From Bacillus sp. THAF10 (GTDB taxonomy: Bacteria > Bacillota > Bacilli > Bacillales > Bacillaceae_I): 64,000 bases of DNA. Of this stretch, positions 41,877 through 52,090 are shown piece after piece; positions within the stretch are counted from its first letter, which is position 1, and every line of letters starts with the position of its first letter. A program made the position numbers and the translations under genes. The notes under the pieces were generated by a model. That model did no database searches. It was not told the DNA's origin and saw only the letters and a list, made by a program, of their open reading frames with translations. The stretch lies in assembly GCF_009363695.1 (NCBI RefSeq), contig NZ_CP045403.1:3482501-3546500 (forward strand), written 5' to 3'.

Positions 41877-44165
41877 TTACTTTAAGATTTCATTCTGAAT
41901 TGCTTGCCTTGTATCAGTTGATATGGCACCTGTCCCACCAAGATAGTGAATGGCTGGTACAAAATGAATGCTTTCATCTAGGTATTCTTTTACCGCATCT
42001 GGCAGCTCATCTTTTTTCGTTAAGATAAGAGGAGCTTCCATGTTGGCTGCAAGTACAGAACCAGGAAGAGCATCAATAAATTGTTCTCCTCTTGCAAAAA
42101 ACAAATTGCGCGGGTCGAGGCTAAACTCATTTACAATAGCGATACTTGTTGCATAACGGTCTGCACCACTTACACGCTTTACATTTCCTGCTAGGGTTTT
42201 AAGCTCTTCTTCTACCTCAACTGAAACTGCAGCTTTACCACCGATAATGGTTACTGTACTAATATTGTTTTCAGCTAAATAGGCTTTCACATTTGTAGAA
42301 AGCTCCTCTGCTTTTGTGAAAAGGATTGGCACCTGATTTAATGCCGCGTGCGACGCAATAGATAAGGCATCTGGTGAATTAGATTTACCGGAAGTAATAA
42401 TAACTTCCTTTGTGCTTCCAATTTTCTTAGCAACCTCTACAGAAGTGTCGTATCGGTTTGCGCCTTTCACTCGTGTTACCTTTGTTGCGTACTTCTCTAG
42501 TTCACTAACTGTTCCATTGGAGATCGCTGCCTGACCACCAAGCACATAAATCTCGTGTATGGTTTGCTTAGAGAGTAACTCTTTAACTGCTTGAGGAATT
42601 TCATCTGTTTTAATTAAAAGTAATGGTGCATCATGCTTTTTCGCCAAAACACTTCCTGTCAAGGCATCAACTGGATTATCTCCGCGTCCAATTACTACAT
42701 TCTGAAAGTTAGCCCAACCATATTCTGCAATGGCTACACTTGTTTCATAGCGATTCTCTCCACTCAAACTATTATTAACATGACTTGTAATATAGTTTGT
42801 GAAAGCTGTTCCTTCATAGTAGAATGCTAGTATTTCTTTATAAGTCTTCCCTTTTTCCGCCATTCCCTTGGCACCATACTGACTCATTCCGACACCATGG
42901 CCCCAGCCTTTACCTTTTACATCATATACTCCGTCTTTAAGATTGATCGTGGTAACAAAATGGCTTTTAAAGTCATTCAGCCCAAAAGCATTGCGCATCG
43001 TTGCGATTGGAACTAGTTCTTGCTTCCAAGAATGCAGCTTGAGCTGAGTTACTTTCTTCCCGTTCACTTCGACTTCTTCCATCACGAAGCTTCCATCTTT
43101 ATTTTTAACAAAATAGTTGATCGTATAGTTTCCGTGCGTTCTTCTTTGTCCAGGAGTATAGGTATTGGATACCGCCACATCCTGAAGTGCTACGATTTTA
43201 ATATCTGCATCTTTTAAAGCAGCATGGTTGGTTTTAATGTTGTTCTTCAGGTTGTTTAAAACATTGGCTTCTTTTTCGAGTGGCTTTTTAAAACCAGCCT
43301 CAGTCGTAACGTTCCACCACTCTTGTGGCTTAGTCAAATCAAGTTCCTTTGAATTGATTTGTGTTTCTTTAAATTGCAGGCCCCAATCAAATGCTGGATC
43401 GTAATTATCTTTTTTTGCTTTTAAATAGTCAAGCTGACTACCACCTGGCCAAGCTCCTTTATTGCTTTCAATGTGGCCACCGTTGTTGGAGCTGAACACA
43501 GCATCGATAAGTGAATCTTTATAGGTAAGAACTTGTCCTTTTGTTGTATCAACCGCTTCATTGGTGTTTGCATATTTTGTTTTATCCCACCAAATATAGC
43601 CATCATAGCGCTGAGAGCCTACATCGTCTGTCATTACTGTGTGAATTCTTTTAAGCGCATACGTTCTTGCTGCAACTGCTTGTGCCTTCAACGATTCCAT
43701 ATGCCAGCTTGGATATATCTCACTAGGTAGTACTCCTTTAAGGTAGTCCTCCATCGGTAATGTATTCACCGGAACCAAGTACCCTTTTTCAATGGTGAAG
43801 CGAATACTACCCAGATAAGGACGTCCGTTCAACCTAATGTAATTTTCTTTTCCGTATTTAACGGGATTAATTTCAAATTGGTTGTTATAGCTTGCAATCT
43901 TCTTGCCGTTTTCATATAACTCTATAACACTACCATTCACTTTTACTTCAAAGCTTGTATTGCTTAGTTTACGATCGCTGTTTCCAGCTTGTTGATACGT
44001 TCCTTTAATTTCAAATGGAATTGTTTTTTTGTCTTTTAGATGATACTTCAGTTTAACAGAAACCTCATTAGGTATTGTACCTGCTGCATGTGCGTTGTTT
44101 AAACCTGATAAACTTGGTACTAAAATTAGACAGACTGCAAGCACCATCGTAATAAATTTTTTCAC
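41877..44165 (-). CDS. SpoIID/LytB-domain protein with three CWB2 repeats (LytB-like)
   Basis: A 762-residue exported protein. Signal peptide ends about ...NNAHA (1-27). The SpoIID/LytB domain covers about 110-460, with LPMEDYLKGVLPSEIYPSWH, LKAQAVAARTYALKRI and KGWGHGVGMSQYGAKGMAEK as landmarks. SpoIID-type proteins are lytic transglycosylases of glycan strands, and LytB of B. subtilis enhances the amidase LytC. Three CWB2 repeats occupy about 468-762 (SLSGENRYETSVAIAEYGW, RVKGANRYDTSVEVA, RVSGADRYATSIAIV). It is the last gene of an operon with an amidase and a lipoprotein, recalling lytABC, but with the CWB2 repeats at the C terminus. Confidence 0.9.
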   Translation of the reverse strand: MKKFITMVLAVCLILVPSLSGLNNAHAAGTIPNEVSVKLKYHLKDKKTIPFEIKGTYQQAGNSDRKLSNTSFEVKVNGSVIELYENGKKIASYNNQFEINPVKYGKENYIRLNGRPYLGSIRFTIEKGYLVPVNTLPMEDYLKGVLPSEIYPSWHMESLKAQAVAARTYALKRIHTVMTDDVGSQRYDGYIWWDKTKYANTNEAVDTTKGQVLTYKDSLIDAVFSSNNGGHIESNKGAWPGGSQLDYLKAKKDNYDPAFDWGLQFKETQINSKELDLTKPQEWWNVTTEAGFKKPLEKEANVLNNLKNNIKTNHAALKDADIKIVALQDVAVSNTYTPGQRRTHGNYTINYFVKNKDGSFVMEEVEVNGKKVTQLKLHSWKQELVPIATMRNAFGLNDFKSHFVTTINLKDGVYDVKGKGWGHGVGMSQYGAKGMAEKGKTYKEILAFYYEGTAFTNYITSHVNNSLSGENRYETSVAIAEYGWANFQNVVIGRGDNPVDALTGSVLAKKHDAPLLLIKTDEIPQAVKELLSKQTIHEIYVLGGQAAISNGTVSELEKYATKVTRVKGANRYDTSVEVAKKIGSTKEVIITSGKSNSPDALSIASHAALNQVPILFTKAEELSTNVKAYLAENNISTVTIIGGKAAVSVEVEEELKTLAGNVKRVSGADRYATSIAIVNEFSLDPRNLFFARGEQFIDALPGSVLAANMEAPLILTKKDELPDAVKEYLDESIHFVPAIHYLGGTGAISTDTRQAIQNEILK

Positions 44166-44179
44166 GTTACTCCCCCCAG

Positions 44180-44932
44180 TTATTCCTCTTTATTTTCCAT
44201 GGTTGCTACTTCCATTTCACCGGTATAACCATACTCCCCAGTCACTTCAAATTCTTCTTTAATTAGACCTACGCCCGGCGCATAATAGCGGGTATAAATG
44301 GTGTCTTCTCCTTGTACTTCATCTGTAACTTTTTGCAGCACATAAACTTCTTCATAACTACCGACTGAAAGCTCAAGCTTTGCTCCACTTTCCTTCACTT
44401 CCCACATTGAACTTTCTCCATTGACAGAAAGCAAGATCTCGCTATCATTCTTTGGGGTAAAGGAATCTAAAATATTTTGTTTGGAATCAGCTACAGAAAC
44501 TTCTTCATAAACAAGGGAAATTCGCTCTGCTGTCCATTCATATATTTGAATAGATTGATTGCCTCCAAGAGTTAAGGACAGTTGTACATATTGGTCATTA
44601 CTTGCAATAACTTCCTCTGTAAGAACAATGTCTTCTCCGTCAGAGAATTTCTTGATACTGCCTACTTCTGGACGGTAAACAGTTAGTCCTGGATCCTGTT
44701 CAGGTTCTTCCTCTTTTTCTTCTTCAGAAGCCTTTGTTTCCTCGTTTGTTTCTTCTTCTTTTTCTTCTGGGTCTTCATTATCTACCGCTGAATCGTTTTC
44801 TCCAGTTGTATTTTCCATTTCATTTTCGTTCGTGTTGGATACTTCTTTTTGCTCCGTTTTGGAACATCCCAAGATAAAAGAAAGCAAGCATGCTGTTAGG
44901 AAAATTAGAATAATTTTTTGCAAATCAATCAC
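44180..44932 (-). CDS. Lipoprotein with acidic linker in the lyt-like operon
   Basis: A 250-residue exported lipoprotein: IILIFLTACLLSFILGC contains a lipobox ILGC at about residue 23. Residues about 25-80 are an extremely acidic Glu/Asn/Asp/Thr linker (for example ENTTGENDSAVDNEDPEEKE), probably a flexible tether through the wall. The remainder is a beta-rich globular domain (GLIKEEFEVTGEYGYTGEME at the end). I do not recognise the domain. It sits between the amidase and the LytB-like gene, the place that LytA-type lipoproteins share in B. subtilis (though that protein is much shorter and lies first). Confidence 0.75.
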   Translation of the reverse strand: MIDLQKIILIFLTACLLSFILGCSKTEQKEVSNTNENEMENTTGENDSAVDNEDPEEKEEETNEETKASEEEKEEEPEQDPGLTVYRPEVGSIKKFSDGEDIVLTEEVIASNDQYVQLSLTLGGNQSIQIYEWTAERISLVYEEVSVADSKQNILDSFTPKNDSEILLSVNGESSMWEVKESGAKLELSVGSYEEVYVLQKVTDEVQGEDTIYTRYYAPGVGLIKEEFEVTGEYGYTGEMEVATMENKEE

Positions 44933-44991
44933 CTTTCAAAGAAGCTCGATAAGAATAATTCTTATCGAGTCCTCTGTTTTGTCTATTTTTG

Positions 44992-47070
44992 TTATTTTAG
45001 TTTATAAGATATGGTTGAAATTTGAGTGTCATTTATCGCACCAGTGCCACCAATTGCTGCAATCTGATTGACACGAACATCATTCGTATGCGCCATTAAG
45101 AATGACTCTACGCTTCTGTTACGATTTTTCCCTACTAGCACAAGCGGAGCATCATAGTGAACTGCTAGCGGTGCAGATACTAGTGCATCCGGGAAGTTAC
45201 TTCCTGTAGAAACAAGGACTGATTCTCCTTGTAAATCGCTTGAGAAGGCCCAAAGTAACTTGGCTAATGTTTCATATCTGTCAGAACCAGATAATCTAGT
45301 AACTTTAGCAGCTCCAGACAGTGAGTCTTCAACGTTTTCTGAAATTGCAGCATTTCCTCCTACAATGACTACTTCTTCACCCTTTACATATGGAAGGGAT
45401 TGTTGAGAGATCCAGCTTTGTTCAGAAAGAAGAATTCCCCAGCCTTTTTTTGCAGCAATAGGTGCAGCTGCAAGCGCATCTGCAAACCCTTGTCCAGATG
45501 CTAGGAATACACCATTCATCTCTCCTAATCTTTCTAAAATGGCTCTGTTAGTAGCGTAACGGTCTTCACCTGAAATTCTCTCAACCTTTAGACCCTTCGA
45601 TTTGAAAATAGATTCAGCATTCTTTGGTACTGCACTTTTTCCGCCAATGATTACTACCTTTTCAGCTCCAAGACGGTTTACTTCTTCTAGCACGCCTTGA
45701 TGAAGCTCAGTTGCTTTTGTTAATAGGATTGGCGCACCATCTAGTTTCGAGGCAAGTGGTCCTGCTGAAAGTGCATCAGCGAATTTACTTCCAGTGGCCA
45801 AAATGACCGTTTTTTGTGCTTTGTCACTTGCAAACCCATCTGGATAAACCTGTTTAGACGTTTCAATAGCTGTGACATATCTGTCAGGTCCTGAGAGTCG
45901 ATCTACTGTTACATTTCTATCAACTGGAATACCCTTGATGTTCGTCCAAATGACTTCTTTTTTATTTAGCGTAGTGACCTTTGCACTTTTGTTTGTTTGT
46001 GCAACACTTAGCGCATGCTCATAGTCAAAATATTTACCAACTAAAGAGTCTTTATGATAGACTTCATATTTTTGAGAAATATAGTTTGACCAGACAATAA
46101 AGTCTGTTTTATCTTGAACAACTCTTATGTCGCTGTGAGTCTTTCCATATTTAATTGCATCCTCTAAGGTATAGAATTCCTTTAAAAAGCCATCCATCTT
46201 ATCGTAGGCTTTAAATTTATCGCTTGTGTAAATAATTTCTTGCTTATCTTTATCCCAAACCTTTGCAAATTTCGTTTGTTTTTTGGCATAGTTTAAGGCA
46301 TCTTCACGTTTGTCAAAGGTAGCAAGCTTTTTATCGTTTTGATCAAAAACTTCAAAGATTTTAAAATATTGAATGACTGCTGCAGCAATTCCTTCTGCAG
46401 AGTTTTGATGGAAAGAAGATGTTTTAATCGTTTTCTCTTCGTCTTTATTTGTCATAAACCCTAACTCCAAAAGAACCGCAGGCATTTGTGCATTTCTGAT
46501 AACAAAAAAGGCCTGATTGTTTCGGACACCTCTGTCTAGGAATTTAATTTTTTCAAGAGTTGCATTATGTACTAAATGAGCAAGTCTTCCACTCTCTTCA
46601 GCTAACCCAACCTGGATTGGATCTGGTGGATACTGCTTTTCGGTTTCGCTCATGGCATTGTAGTTATAGTAGTATGTTTCAAACCCTCTAGTTAAAGGGT
46701 TACTTGGGTGTGCGTTGTGATGAATGGAAAGGAACAGGCTGTCGTTATTATTGCCTCTCACAAAGTCATTAGCAACCACCATTCTGTTAATTAAATCTTC
46801 TTTAACAGTAGCAGCAAAATCTTTGCTGTTTGTTTCACGGGTCATATACACTTTGATATCAGTGTTTTTCAGTAATTCCTGTAGGCGAAGGGACACGTCT
46901 AAGTTAGCATGTTTTTCACAATATCCAGTTTGATTTCCGGAAAAGCCACATGTACCAGAAAACTTTCCTCCATGACCCGGATCGATTACCAGTACCTTTT
47001 CTGCAAAAGAGACAATAGGAGCCATAAAAAACAGGATTACTAGCAAGCTACAAATCTTATAATAATTCAC
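44992..47070 (-). CDS. N-acetylmuramoyl-L-alanine amidase with repeats and three CWB2 modules (LytC-like, permuted)
   Basis: A 692-residue exported autolysin. After a signal peptide (to about 24) comes an Amidase_3 domain (to about 235): LVIDPGHGGKF (Zn His), SLFLSIHHNAHP (Zn His), and PAVLLELGFMTNKDEE (catalytic Glu). It cuts the bond between MurNAc and the stem peptide. Next come three repeats of about 50 residues with a Phe/Tyr-E-D-A motif (FDKREDALNYAKK, FYTLEDAIKYGKT, FDYEHALSVAQT), then three CWB2 repeats. In B. subtilis LytC the CWB2 repeats come first, so the order is reversed. The GTG start is favoured over a TTG lying within the GGGAGG region; the 13-base spacing is long. Confidence 0.88.
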   Translation of the reverse strand: MNYYKICSLLVILFFMAPIVSFAEKVLVIDPGHGGKFSGTCGFSGNQTGYCEKHANLDVSLRLQELLKNTDIKVYMTRETNSKDFAATVKEDLINRMVVANDFVRGNNNDSLFLSIHHNAHPSNPLTRGFETYYYNYNAMSETEKQYPPDPIQVGLAEESGRLAHLVHNATLEKIKFLDRGVRNNQAFFVIRNAQMPAVLLELGFMTNKDEEKTIKTSSFHQNSAEGIAAAVIQYFKIFEVFDQNDKKLATFDKREDALNYAKKQTKFAKVWDKDKQEIIYTSDKFKAYDKMDGFLKEFYTLEDAIKYGKTHSDIRVVQDKTDFIVWSNYISQKYEVYHKDSLVGKYFDYEHALSVAQTNKSAKVTTLNKKEVIWTNIKGIPVDRNVTVDRLSGPDRYVTAIETSKQVYPDGFASDKAQKTVILATGSKFADALSAGPLASKLDGAPILLTKATELHQGVLEEVNRLGAEKVVIIGGKSAVPKNAESIFKSKGLKVERISGEDRYATNRAILERLGEMNGVFLASGQGFADALAAAPIAAKKGWGILLSEQSWISQQSLPYVKGEEVVIVGGNAAISENVEDSLSGAAKVTRLSGSDRYETLAKLLWAFSSDLQGESVLVSTGSNFPDALVSAPLAVHYDAPLVLVGKNRNRSVESFLMAHTNDVRVNQIAAIGGTGAINDTQISTISYKLK

Positions 47071-47242
47071 AATTAGTACTATACCTCCCAAGAATGATAA
47101 ATTTATCGAATCTTGTTATATTATACCATCGAAGATTACAGAATTGTGTCGTTTTTTACAAGATTTTAATTTACAAAAAAAACCAGTGTTGGTGATACTG
47201 CTATAATCAGATGTTTGTTACAAAAAAGGGGAATATAGACCT

Positions 47243-47280
47243 AAAAAAGCCACCAGAGGGGATCGCCCCTCTGGTGGCTA
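47243..47280 (-). terminator. Terminator of the 1528-residue subtilase
   Basis: On the minus strand AGCCACCAGAGGGG and CCCCTCTGGTGGCT are a perfect 14-bp stem with a four-base loop, followed by TTTTTT. One of the strongest in the window. Confidence 0.92.
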
Positions 47281-47296
47281 GTTCTCACTATCTAGC

Positions 47297-50200
47297 TTAT
47301 TTTACGATTTTTGCTAATGCTTCAAGTACGGAAGCAGATACTGCATTTTCGCCACCAATTACAGTTAAAGTATCAACCTCTTCAGAAGTTAAGAATCCTT
47401 GAACATGTCCAGAAACACTTGTACCTACAAGTAGAATACCTGTGTTGTGGTTTGCAGCTAGGGCAGCACCAGCTAATGCATCAGCAAACTGTTTGCCTGT
47501 TGCCACATAGTAATGGTTTGTATCAAGGTCAAAATGCTTCGCAACATTTACTGCTGTTTCATAACGATCTTTTCCACCAATTCTCATAGGATTTGGAAGA
47601 GATTTCAATACGTTATCAGAAACTGCTGCGTTTCCACCAACCACGATTGCTTTTTTCGGGCTTAGTGAGATTAATGCTGCATTTGTTTGCTTCGGTAACT
47701 CATCTTTATTTGTTAATAGGATTGGCATACCATTTTGAGCCGCATAAGAAGCAACAGATAATGCATCTGGGAAGTTTTTGCCGTTTACGACAACGACTCC
47801 ATTTGCTCCATTTGGTGCAACCTCAGTAGCAATTGCTCCAGCAGTAGACCATCTATCAGGACCAGATAAACGCTTCACTTCAAGACCATGAGCTTTGAAC
47901 ATCTTTTCTACATCCTTACTTACAGCAGCTTCGCCACCTAGGATGTAAACTTTCTTCGCTCCTAATCTTTCAATCTCCGCTTTTGTTGCATCTGGTAGAG
48001 AAGAAGTTTTCGTTAATAGTAATGGTGCGTTGTGTTTATGAGCTAGCGGTACACCAGCAAGTGCATCAGCATAGTTATCTCCACGAGCAATTACTACAAC
48101 ATCAGACTGTTCCCAACCTTCTTTACTTAACTCCACTGCAGTAGCATAACGGTCCGCTCCTCTTACGCGATCCACACGCTCTGCAACTTCATTACGGTAA
48201 ACATTTACTTCTTTTGTTACAGTGTTTCCACCAAGGTCTGTTAATGTAAACACAAATTGGTTATGACCAGGCTCTAAGCTCAATGTAGTTTCATGCTCAA
48301 AGTTTGCTGGCTCCATGACTTTTACTGGGCTAGTAAATGGCTGTTCGAATTCATGGTTATCATCCACATAAAGAGATACATAGTTAAAGTTGTCTTCTAG
48401 TAGTGCAGAAGCAGTTACTTCTTCTACATCCATGTCAACAAACTCCGGTACATCAACAGTTAGTGTTGGACCTGTTGTATCGACAAATACTTTTCTTGAG
48501 ATACCGAACTCATTACCTGCTCCATCGATGGCAGTGATGATGATATCATGGTAGCCATCTTTATTGAAGGTAGCATACGTATCGAAGTTATAACGAGTTT
48601 CATTTTCTACCGTTGAGGTAGTTAAAGCAACTTCTTTTCCATTTACCAATACTTTTTCTACACGTACATCATCAGTTGCATAACCTGCTACTTTAATGTC
48701 GTTCGTGTTATAAGCTCCAAATGGCTCTGGAGTACCAGGAATTCCTTCCTCATCACCAGCTGGCAAGAATAGTACTGGTTTGGTGGAATCACCTGTTAAT
48801 AAAGTATCAAAACCAATGTTCATCACTTTATCAGCAGCTAGGACTTCAATGTCATTTGTTTCAGCATCTTTTAATACAGTGCTTGTTGCATCTGCAGGAA
48901 GTGTTATAAGCTCTCCATTGACAGATACGACGATTGAATTTAGGCCTACTCCACTATCAGTTGCAGTCCAAGTAAGTTCACCAGTTTCCTCGTCAAAAGA
49001 AGTGATTTCTACTTCAGGAGCAGTTGTATCGACAACAACTGGAATCTTTTTGGATTGCCATTTGTCTGTGCCATCTACAAGTGCTTTGATTTCGTAGAAG
49101 TATTTACCGTCAGCAGCAGTTTTGCCTCCTACTTTACCATCCCATGTTCTTGCATCCACATAAGAATAGTTAGAGCCATTCCCTGCATTATAGTAGCTCT
49201 TCCTAACATAATTAGATGTGAGGATTCGACGTACTTGTTTTTCATTTTCATCCAATACATTGTATTGAACTTCTTTTGCATTACGAAGGTAAGCAGTGAG
49301 GAAGTTGATTCCATCATTGTATGTGTCACCATTCGGACTAATGGCATAGAAATTATTGTTTTCCCCATCTGTTAAGTAATCCATAAAGTAGCCACGGTCG
49401 TCCAATCCGTCCTTGAAACCTCTACTACTTAAATCATAGTACTTTGCTTCTCCAAATACTTGGAAGCCGTCTAATACAGAAGGCTCGCTCCAATCACCGT
49501 AGAAACCTAAGAATGGAACAGAAAGATCAGCTTCTAACTCATGAGAAAGTGTAACAAAACCTTCTACAAAGATATCTTTCATTAGATCCATCGTTTTTGC
49601 ATTTCCGTCAGCATCGAAACCAGGAATCTTAGCATTTGTAAGATCAATTGTTACAACGATATCTTTTTCTTCGCCTGCACCAATCGTTACCTCTTTCGGC
49701 GCATTAACCGTTGCTCCTTCTAGAGCACCAGTTGTTAACGCATTTAGAGTTGGGGCATTTTTTCGCTCTGCAAACGTGTCCGTTAACACAGAAGTGTCAA
49801 CTGTGTAAGTCACGTCATAGTTTTGAATGTTTTTAGCTGTAAGTGTGAAGCTAATTGTTTTAGAATCAAAAGCTTTTAATTCTACTTTACCTTCACCAGA
49901 ATTCTTTTCTACCACTACCACTGGTGTATCTACAGCTGCAAACAATTGCATCATTCCAGCTCCTTGGCGGCGTGGAGAGAAATCATTACCATTTAAGTCA
50001 ACAATGCTCTTTGCAGTATTCATCATTAAAGCTTTTGCCAATCTTGTACGCATTTCTGCGTTTAGATCTGCAAATCTTTCATCTGATTTCAAATATTGTT
50101 GAACAAGTGCAGCTCCACCAGCTACGTGAGGAGCAGCCATAGAAGTACCACTTTTCACCCCATATTTGTCATCATTAAGAGTGGAATAGATGTTACCACC

Positions 50201-51883
50201 CGGCGCAGTGATTTCTGGTTTTAACTCTAAGCTTGGAGTAGTACCCCAAGAAGTGAAGTCTGTCATGCGGCCCATTTCTGGACTTTCTTCTTGATTTAAT
50301 GGAGCAACAGTTCCTGTTCCAGTTCCACCTTCAAGGGCTTGAAGGATCTTTTGACCGTCACCGTAGCTCAGTTTCATGAATGGAACAGCCCAGCCACCTT
50401 GATCCTTGTAGAAGATTCCAGAAGCGGAGTTGTTATAAACAACGATTCCAGCTGCTCCGGCTGCTGCAGCGTTTTGAGTTTTATCGAAGAATGACAATTG
50501 TCCACGAGAAACCACTGCCACTTTCCCTTCAACATCAACACCTTCATAATCAGCTGGACGACCAAAGCCTCCGATTAGAACTAATTCAACATTTTCTAAA
50601 CCTTCCCAGCTATCAATACCAAAACCTACGCCTGAGAAGTCAGTTCCATCAACTGTTAATTCATGCTGATACAAATATGCTGTATTTCCAGAAGCAGCTA
50701 CCTGGATGGTATCTTTGTTTAAACCAGGAGCTCCTACAACCCCAATATCAGGATTTTTGAAGAATGGGTTGCCCCATCCACGGCCAATATGACCGGAGTT
50801 TCCAGCAGATACAGAAGAAACGATACCGTTTTCTACTGCACGAGTAATTGCAACATCCTCAGCGCTATTCACTTCATAGAAAGAAGCTGTAGAACCAAGA
50901 CTCATGTTCAGTACATCTGCACCTAGTTTAATAGAATCATCGATTGCTGCTAGGTAGATGTCAGACCATGTGGATGGATAGTTTGGATCGTTTGAGAATA
51001 CCTTCATCCCTAGTACTTGCGCTTCAGGAGCAACTCCCATGATTTCTCCATTCGCAACAACAGTACCAGCAACGTGCATTCCGTGCTCGGATGGAGATGG
51101 TCCTACATCTTTAATTTCAGCGTTTTGATCGTAGTAGTTATAGCCATAAGGTACTTTTTCTGTATAGAATTTCCCTTTAAGTCCTTCAGAACTTACCATA
51201 TCTCCTACAAGATCTTCCGTTAAGTATTCTTCCGTGTCTTCACTTAACACGAAATCTTTGTGAGAAGGGTCTACTCCGGAGTCAATAACGGAGACAACCA
51301 TTCCTTCCCCTTTAAAATGAGCATCTGCCCATACTTGCATGGATTGGATATAGTCATGACTTGTATCCATATTAGGTTCAAACACAGGGCGGTTGTACTC
51401 ATTCGCTAAGTATACGTTAGAAACACCCTTGATTGCCTCAATTTTCGCAATGTCACCAAACGCTACTTCTCCACTGAATCCGTTGAATGCAGTAGTATAT
51501 TGGTGGTTATAGCTCATTGCTACCCCTTTAGAAGCAATCGCATTTTTAACAGATGATTGTTCTTTTTTTACTGCATCTGTTAAGGATTTCTTTGTGGATT
51601 CATCTAAATCCTTATAAAGCACGTTTTGTTCTGTTGCATATTGAATTGGAGCATCTCCCTCCAGTTCAACAATTACACGAACTTTATCTGTTGCGGCAAA
51701 ATCAGATTTTGCTGCCTCAGCGGCCCCTTCAAACTTTTGCCTTTCGGACAGCATTTCTCTTACTTCGTTAAGATCGGCTCCGTTAGTTGTTTTCGTTACT
51801 GTTTGTGCACCAACTGCAAATTGCAGATTGGAGAAAACTAGTAAGAAAGCAACGAACCCTATAAAGTACTTACGTAGTTGCAC
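47297..51883 (-). CDS. Very large wall-associated subtilase (Vpr-like) with PA insert, Fn3-like and three CWB2 repeats
   Basis: A 1528-residue secreted S8 protease. The GTG start follows GGGGGAGG. Signal peptide about 1-26; I9 propeptide about 65-165. Catalytic Asp in VVSVIDSGVDPSHKDF, His in SEHGMHVAGTVVANG and Ser in KSGTSMAAPHVAGGAALV. A protease-associated insert lies between His and Ser (VEGKVAVVSRGQLSFFDK). This layout matches Vpr and C5a-peptidase-like enzymes. Residues about 665-810 look like an Fn3-like (DUF1034-type) domain. More Ig-like folds follow, with FYAISPNGDTYNDGINF in a gingipain-type signature, to about 1230. Three CWB2 repeats close the protein (RVRGADRYATAVELSKEGW and so on). 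Confidence 0.92.
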   Translation of the reverse strand: MQLRKYFIGFVAFLLVFSNLQFAVGAQTVTKTTNGADLNEVREMLSERQKFEGAAEAAKSDFAATDKVRVIVELEGDAPIQYATEQNVLYKDLDESTKKSLTDAVKKEQSSVKNAIASKGVAMSYNHQYTTAFNGFSGEVAFGDIAKIEAIKGVSNVYLANEYNRPVFEPNMDTSHDYIQSMQVWADAHFKGEGMVVSVIDSGVDPSHKDFVLSEDTEEYLTEDLVGDMVSSEGLKGKFYTEKVPYGYNYYDQNAEIKDVGPSPSEHGMHVAGTVVANGEIMGVAPEAQVLGMKVFSNDPNYPSTWSDIYLAAIDDSIKLGADVLNMSLGSTASFYEVNSAEDVAITRAVENGIVSSVSAGNSGHIGRGWGNPFFKNPDIGVVGAPGLNKDTIQVAASGNTAYLYQHELTVDGTDFSGVGFGIDSWEGLENVELVLIGGFGRPADYEGVDVEGKVAVVSRGQLSFFDKTQNAAAAGAAGIVVYNNSASGIFYKDQGGWAVPFMKLSYGDGQKILQALEGGTGTGTVAPLNQEESPEMGRMTDFTSWGTTPSLELKPEITAPGGNIYSTLNDDKYGVKSGTSMAAPHVAGGAALVQQYLKSDERFADLNAEMRTRLAKALMMNTAKSIVDLNGNDFSPRRQGAGMMQLFAAVDTPVVVVEKNSGEGKVELKAFDSKTISFTLTAKNIQNYDVTYTVDTSVLTDTFAERKNAPTLNALTTGALEGATVNAPKEVTIGAGEEKDIVVTIDLTNAKIPGFDADGNAKTMDLMKDIFVEGFVTLSHELEADLSVPFLGFYGDWSEPSVLDGFQVFGEAKYYDLSSRGFKDGLDDRGYFMDYLTDGENNNFYAISPNGDTYNDGINFLTAYLRNAKEVQYNVLDENEKQVRRILTSNYVRKSYYNAGNGSNYSYVDARTWDGKVGGKTAADGKYFYEIKALVDGTDKWQSKKIPVVVDTTAPEVEITSFDEETGELTWTATDSGVGLNSIVVSVNGELITLPADATSTVLKDAETNDIEVLAADKVMNIGFDTLLTGDSTKPVLFLPAGDEEGIPGTPEPFGAYNTNDIKVAGYATDDVRVEKVLVNGKEVALTTSTVENETRYNFDTYATFNKDGYHDIIITAIDGAGNEFGISRKVFVDTTGPTLTVDVPEFVDMDVEEVTASALLEDNFNYVSLYVDDNHEFEQPFTSPVKVMEPANFEHETTLSLEPGHNQFVFTLTDLGGNTVTKEVNVYRNEVAERVDRVRGADRYATAVELSKEGWEQSDVVVIARGDNYADALAGVPLAHKHNAPLLLTKTSSLPDATKAEIERLGAKKVYILGGEAAVSKDVEKMFKAHGLEVKRLSGPDRWSTAGAIATEVAPNGANGVVVVNGKNFPDALSVASYAAQNGMPILLTNKDELPKQTNAALISLSPKKAIVVGGNAAVSDNVLKSLPNPMRIGGKDRYETAVNVAKHFDLDTNHYYVATGKQFADALAGAALAANHNTGILLVGTSVSGHVQGFLTSEEVDTLTVIGGENAVSASVLEALAKIVK

Positions 51884-52050
51884 TTACAAAAACCTCCCCC
51901 GAATGTTGTTTGTAAATGAAGTATTGTGTAAAAAGACGCTAATTCTTTCCTCCTACATAACATTTCAAATTACACTATAATTTTACAACTGCGTTACTTT
52001 TTAGTCAATTGTTTATATTTATAATATTTAGAATACTATTTCTCGACAGC

Positions 52051-52084
52051 AAAAAAGGACCTCTTTTGACGTGAGGTCCCTTTT
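52051..52084 (-). terminator. Terminator of the 1441-residue subtilase
   Basis: On the minus strand AAAGGGACCTCAC and AGAGGTCCTTTTTT form a stem-loop with a T run just after the stop codon. Confidence 0.85.
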
Positions 52085-52090
52085 CAAAAA

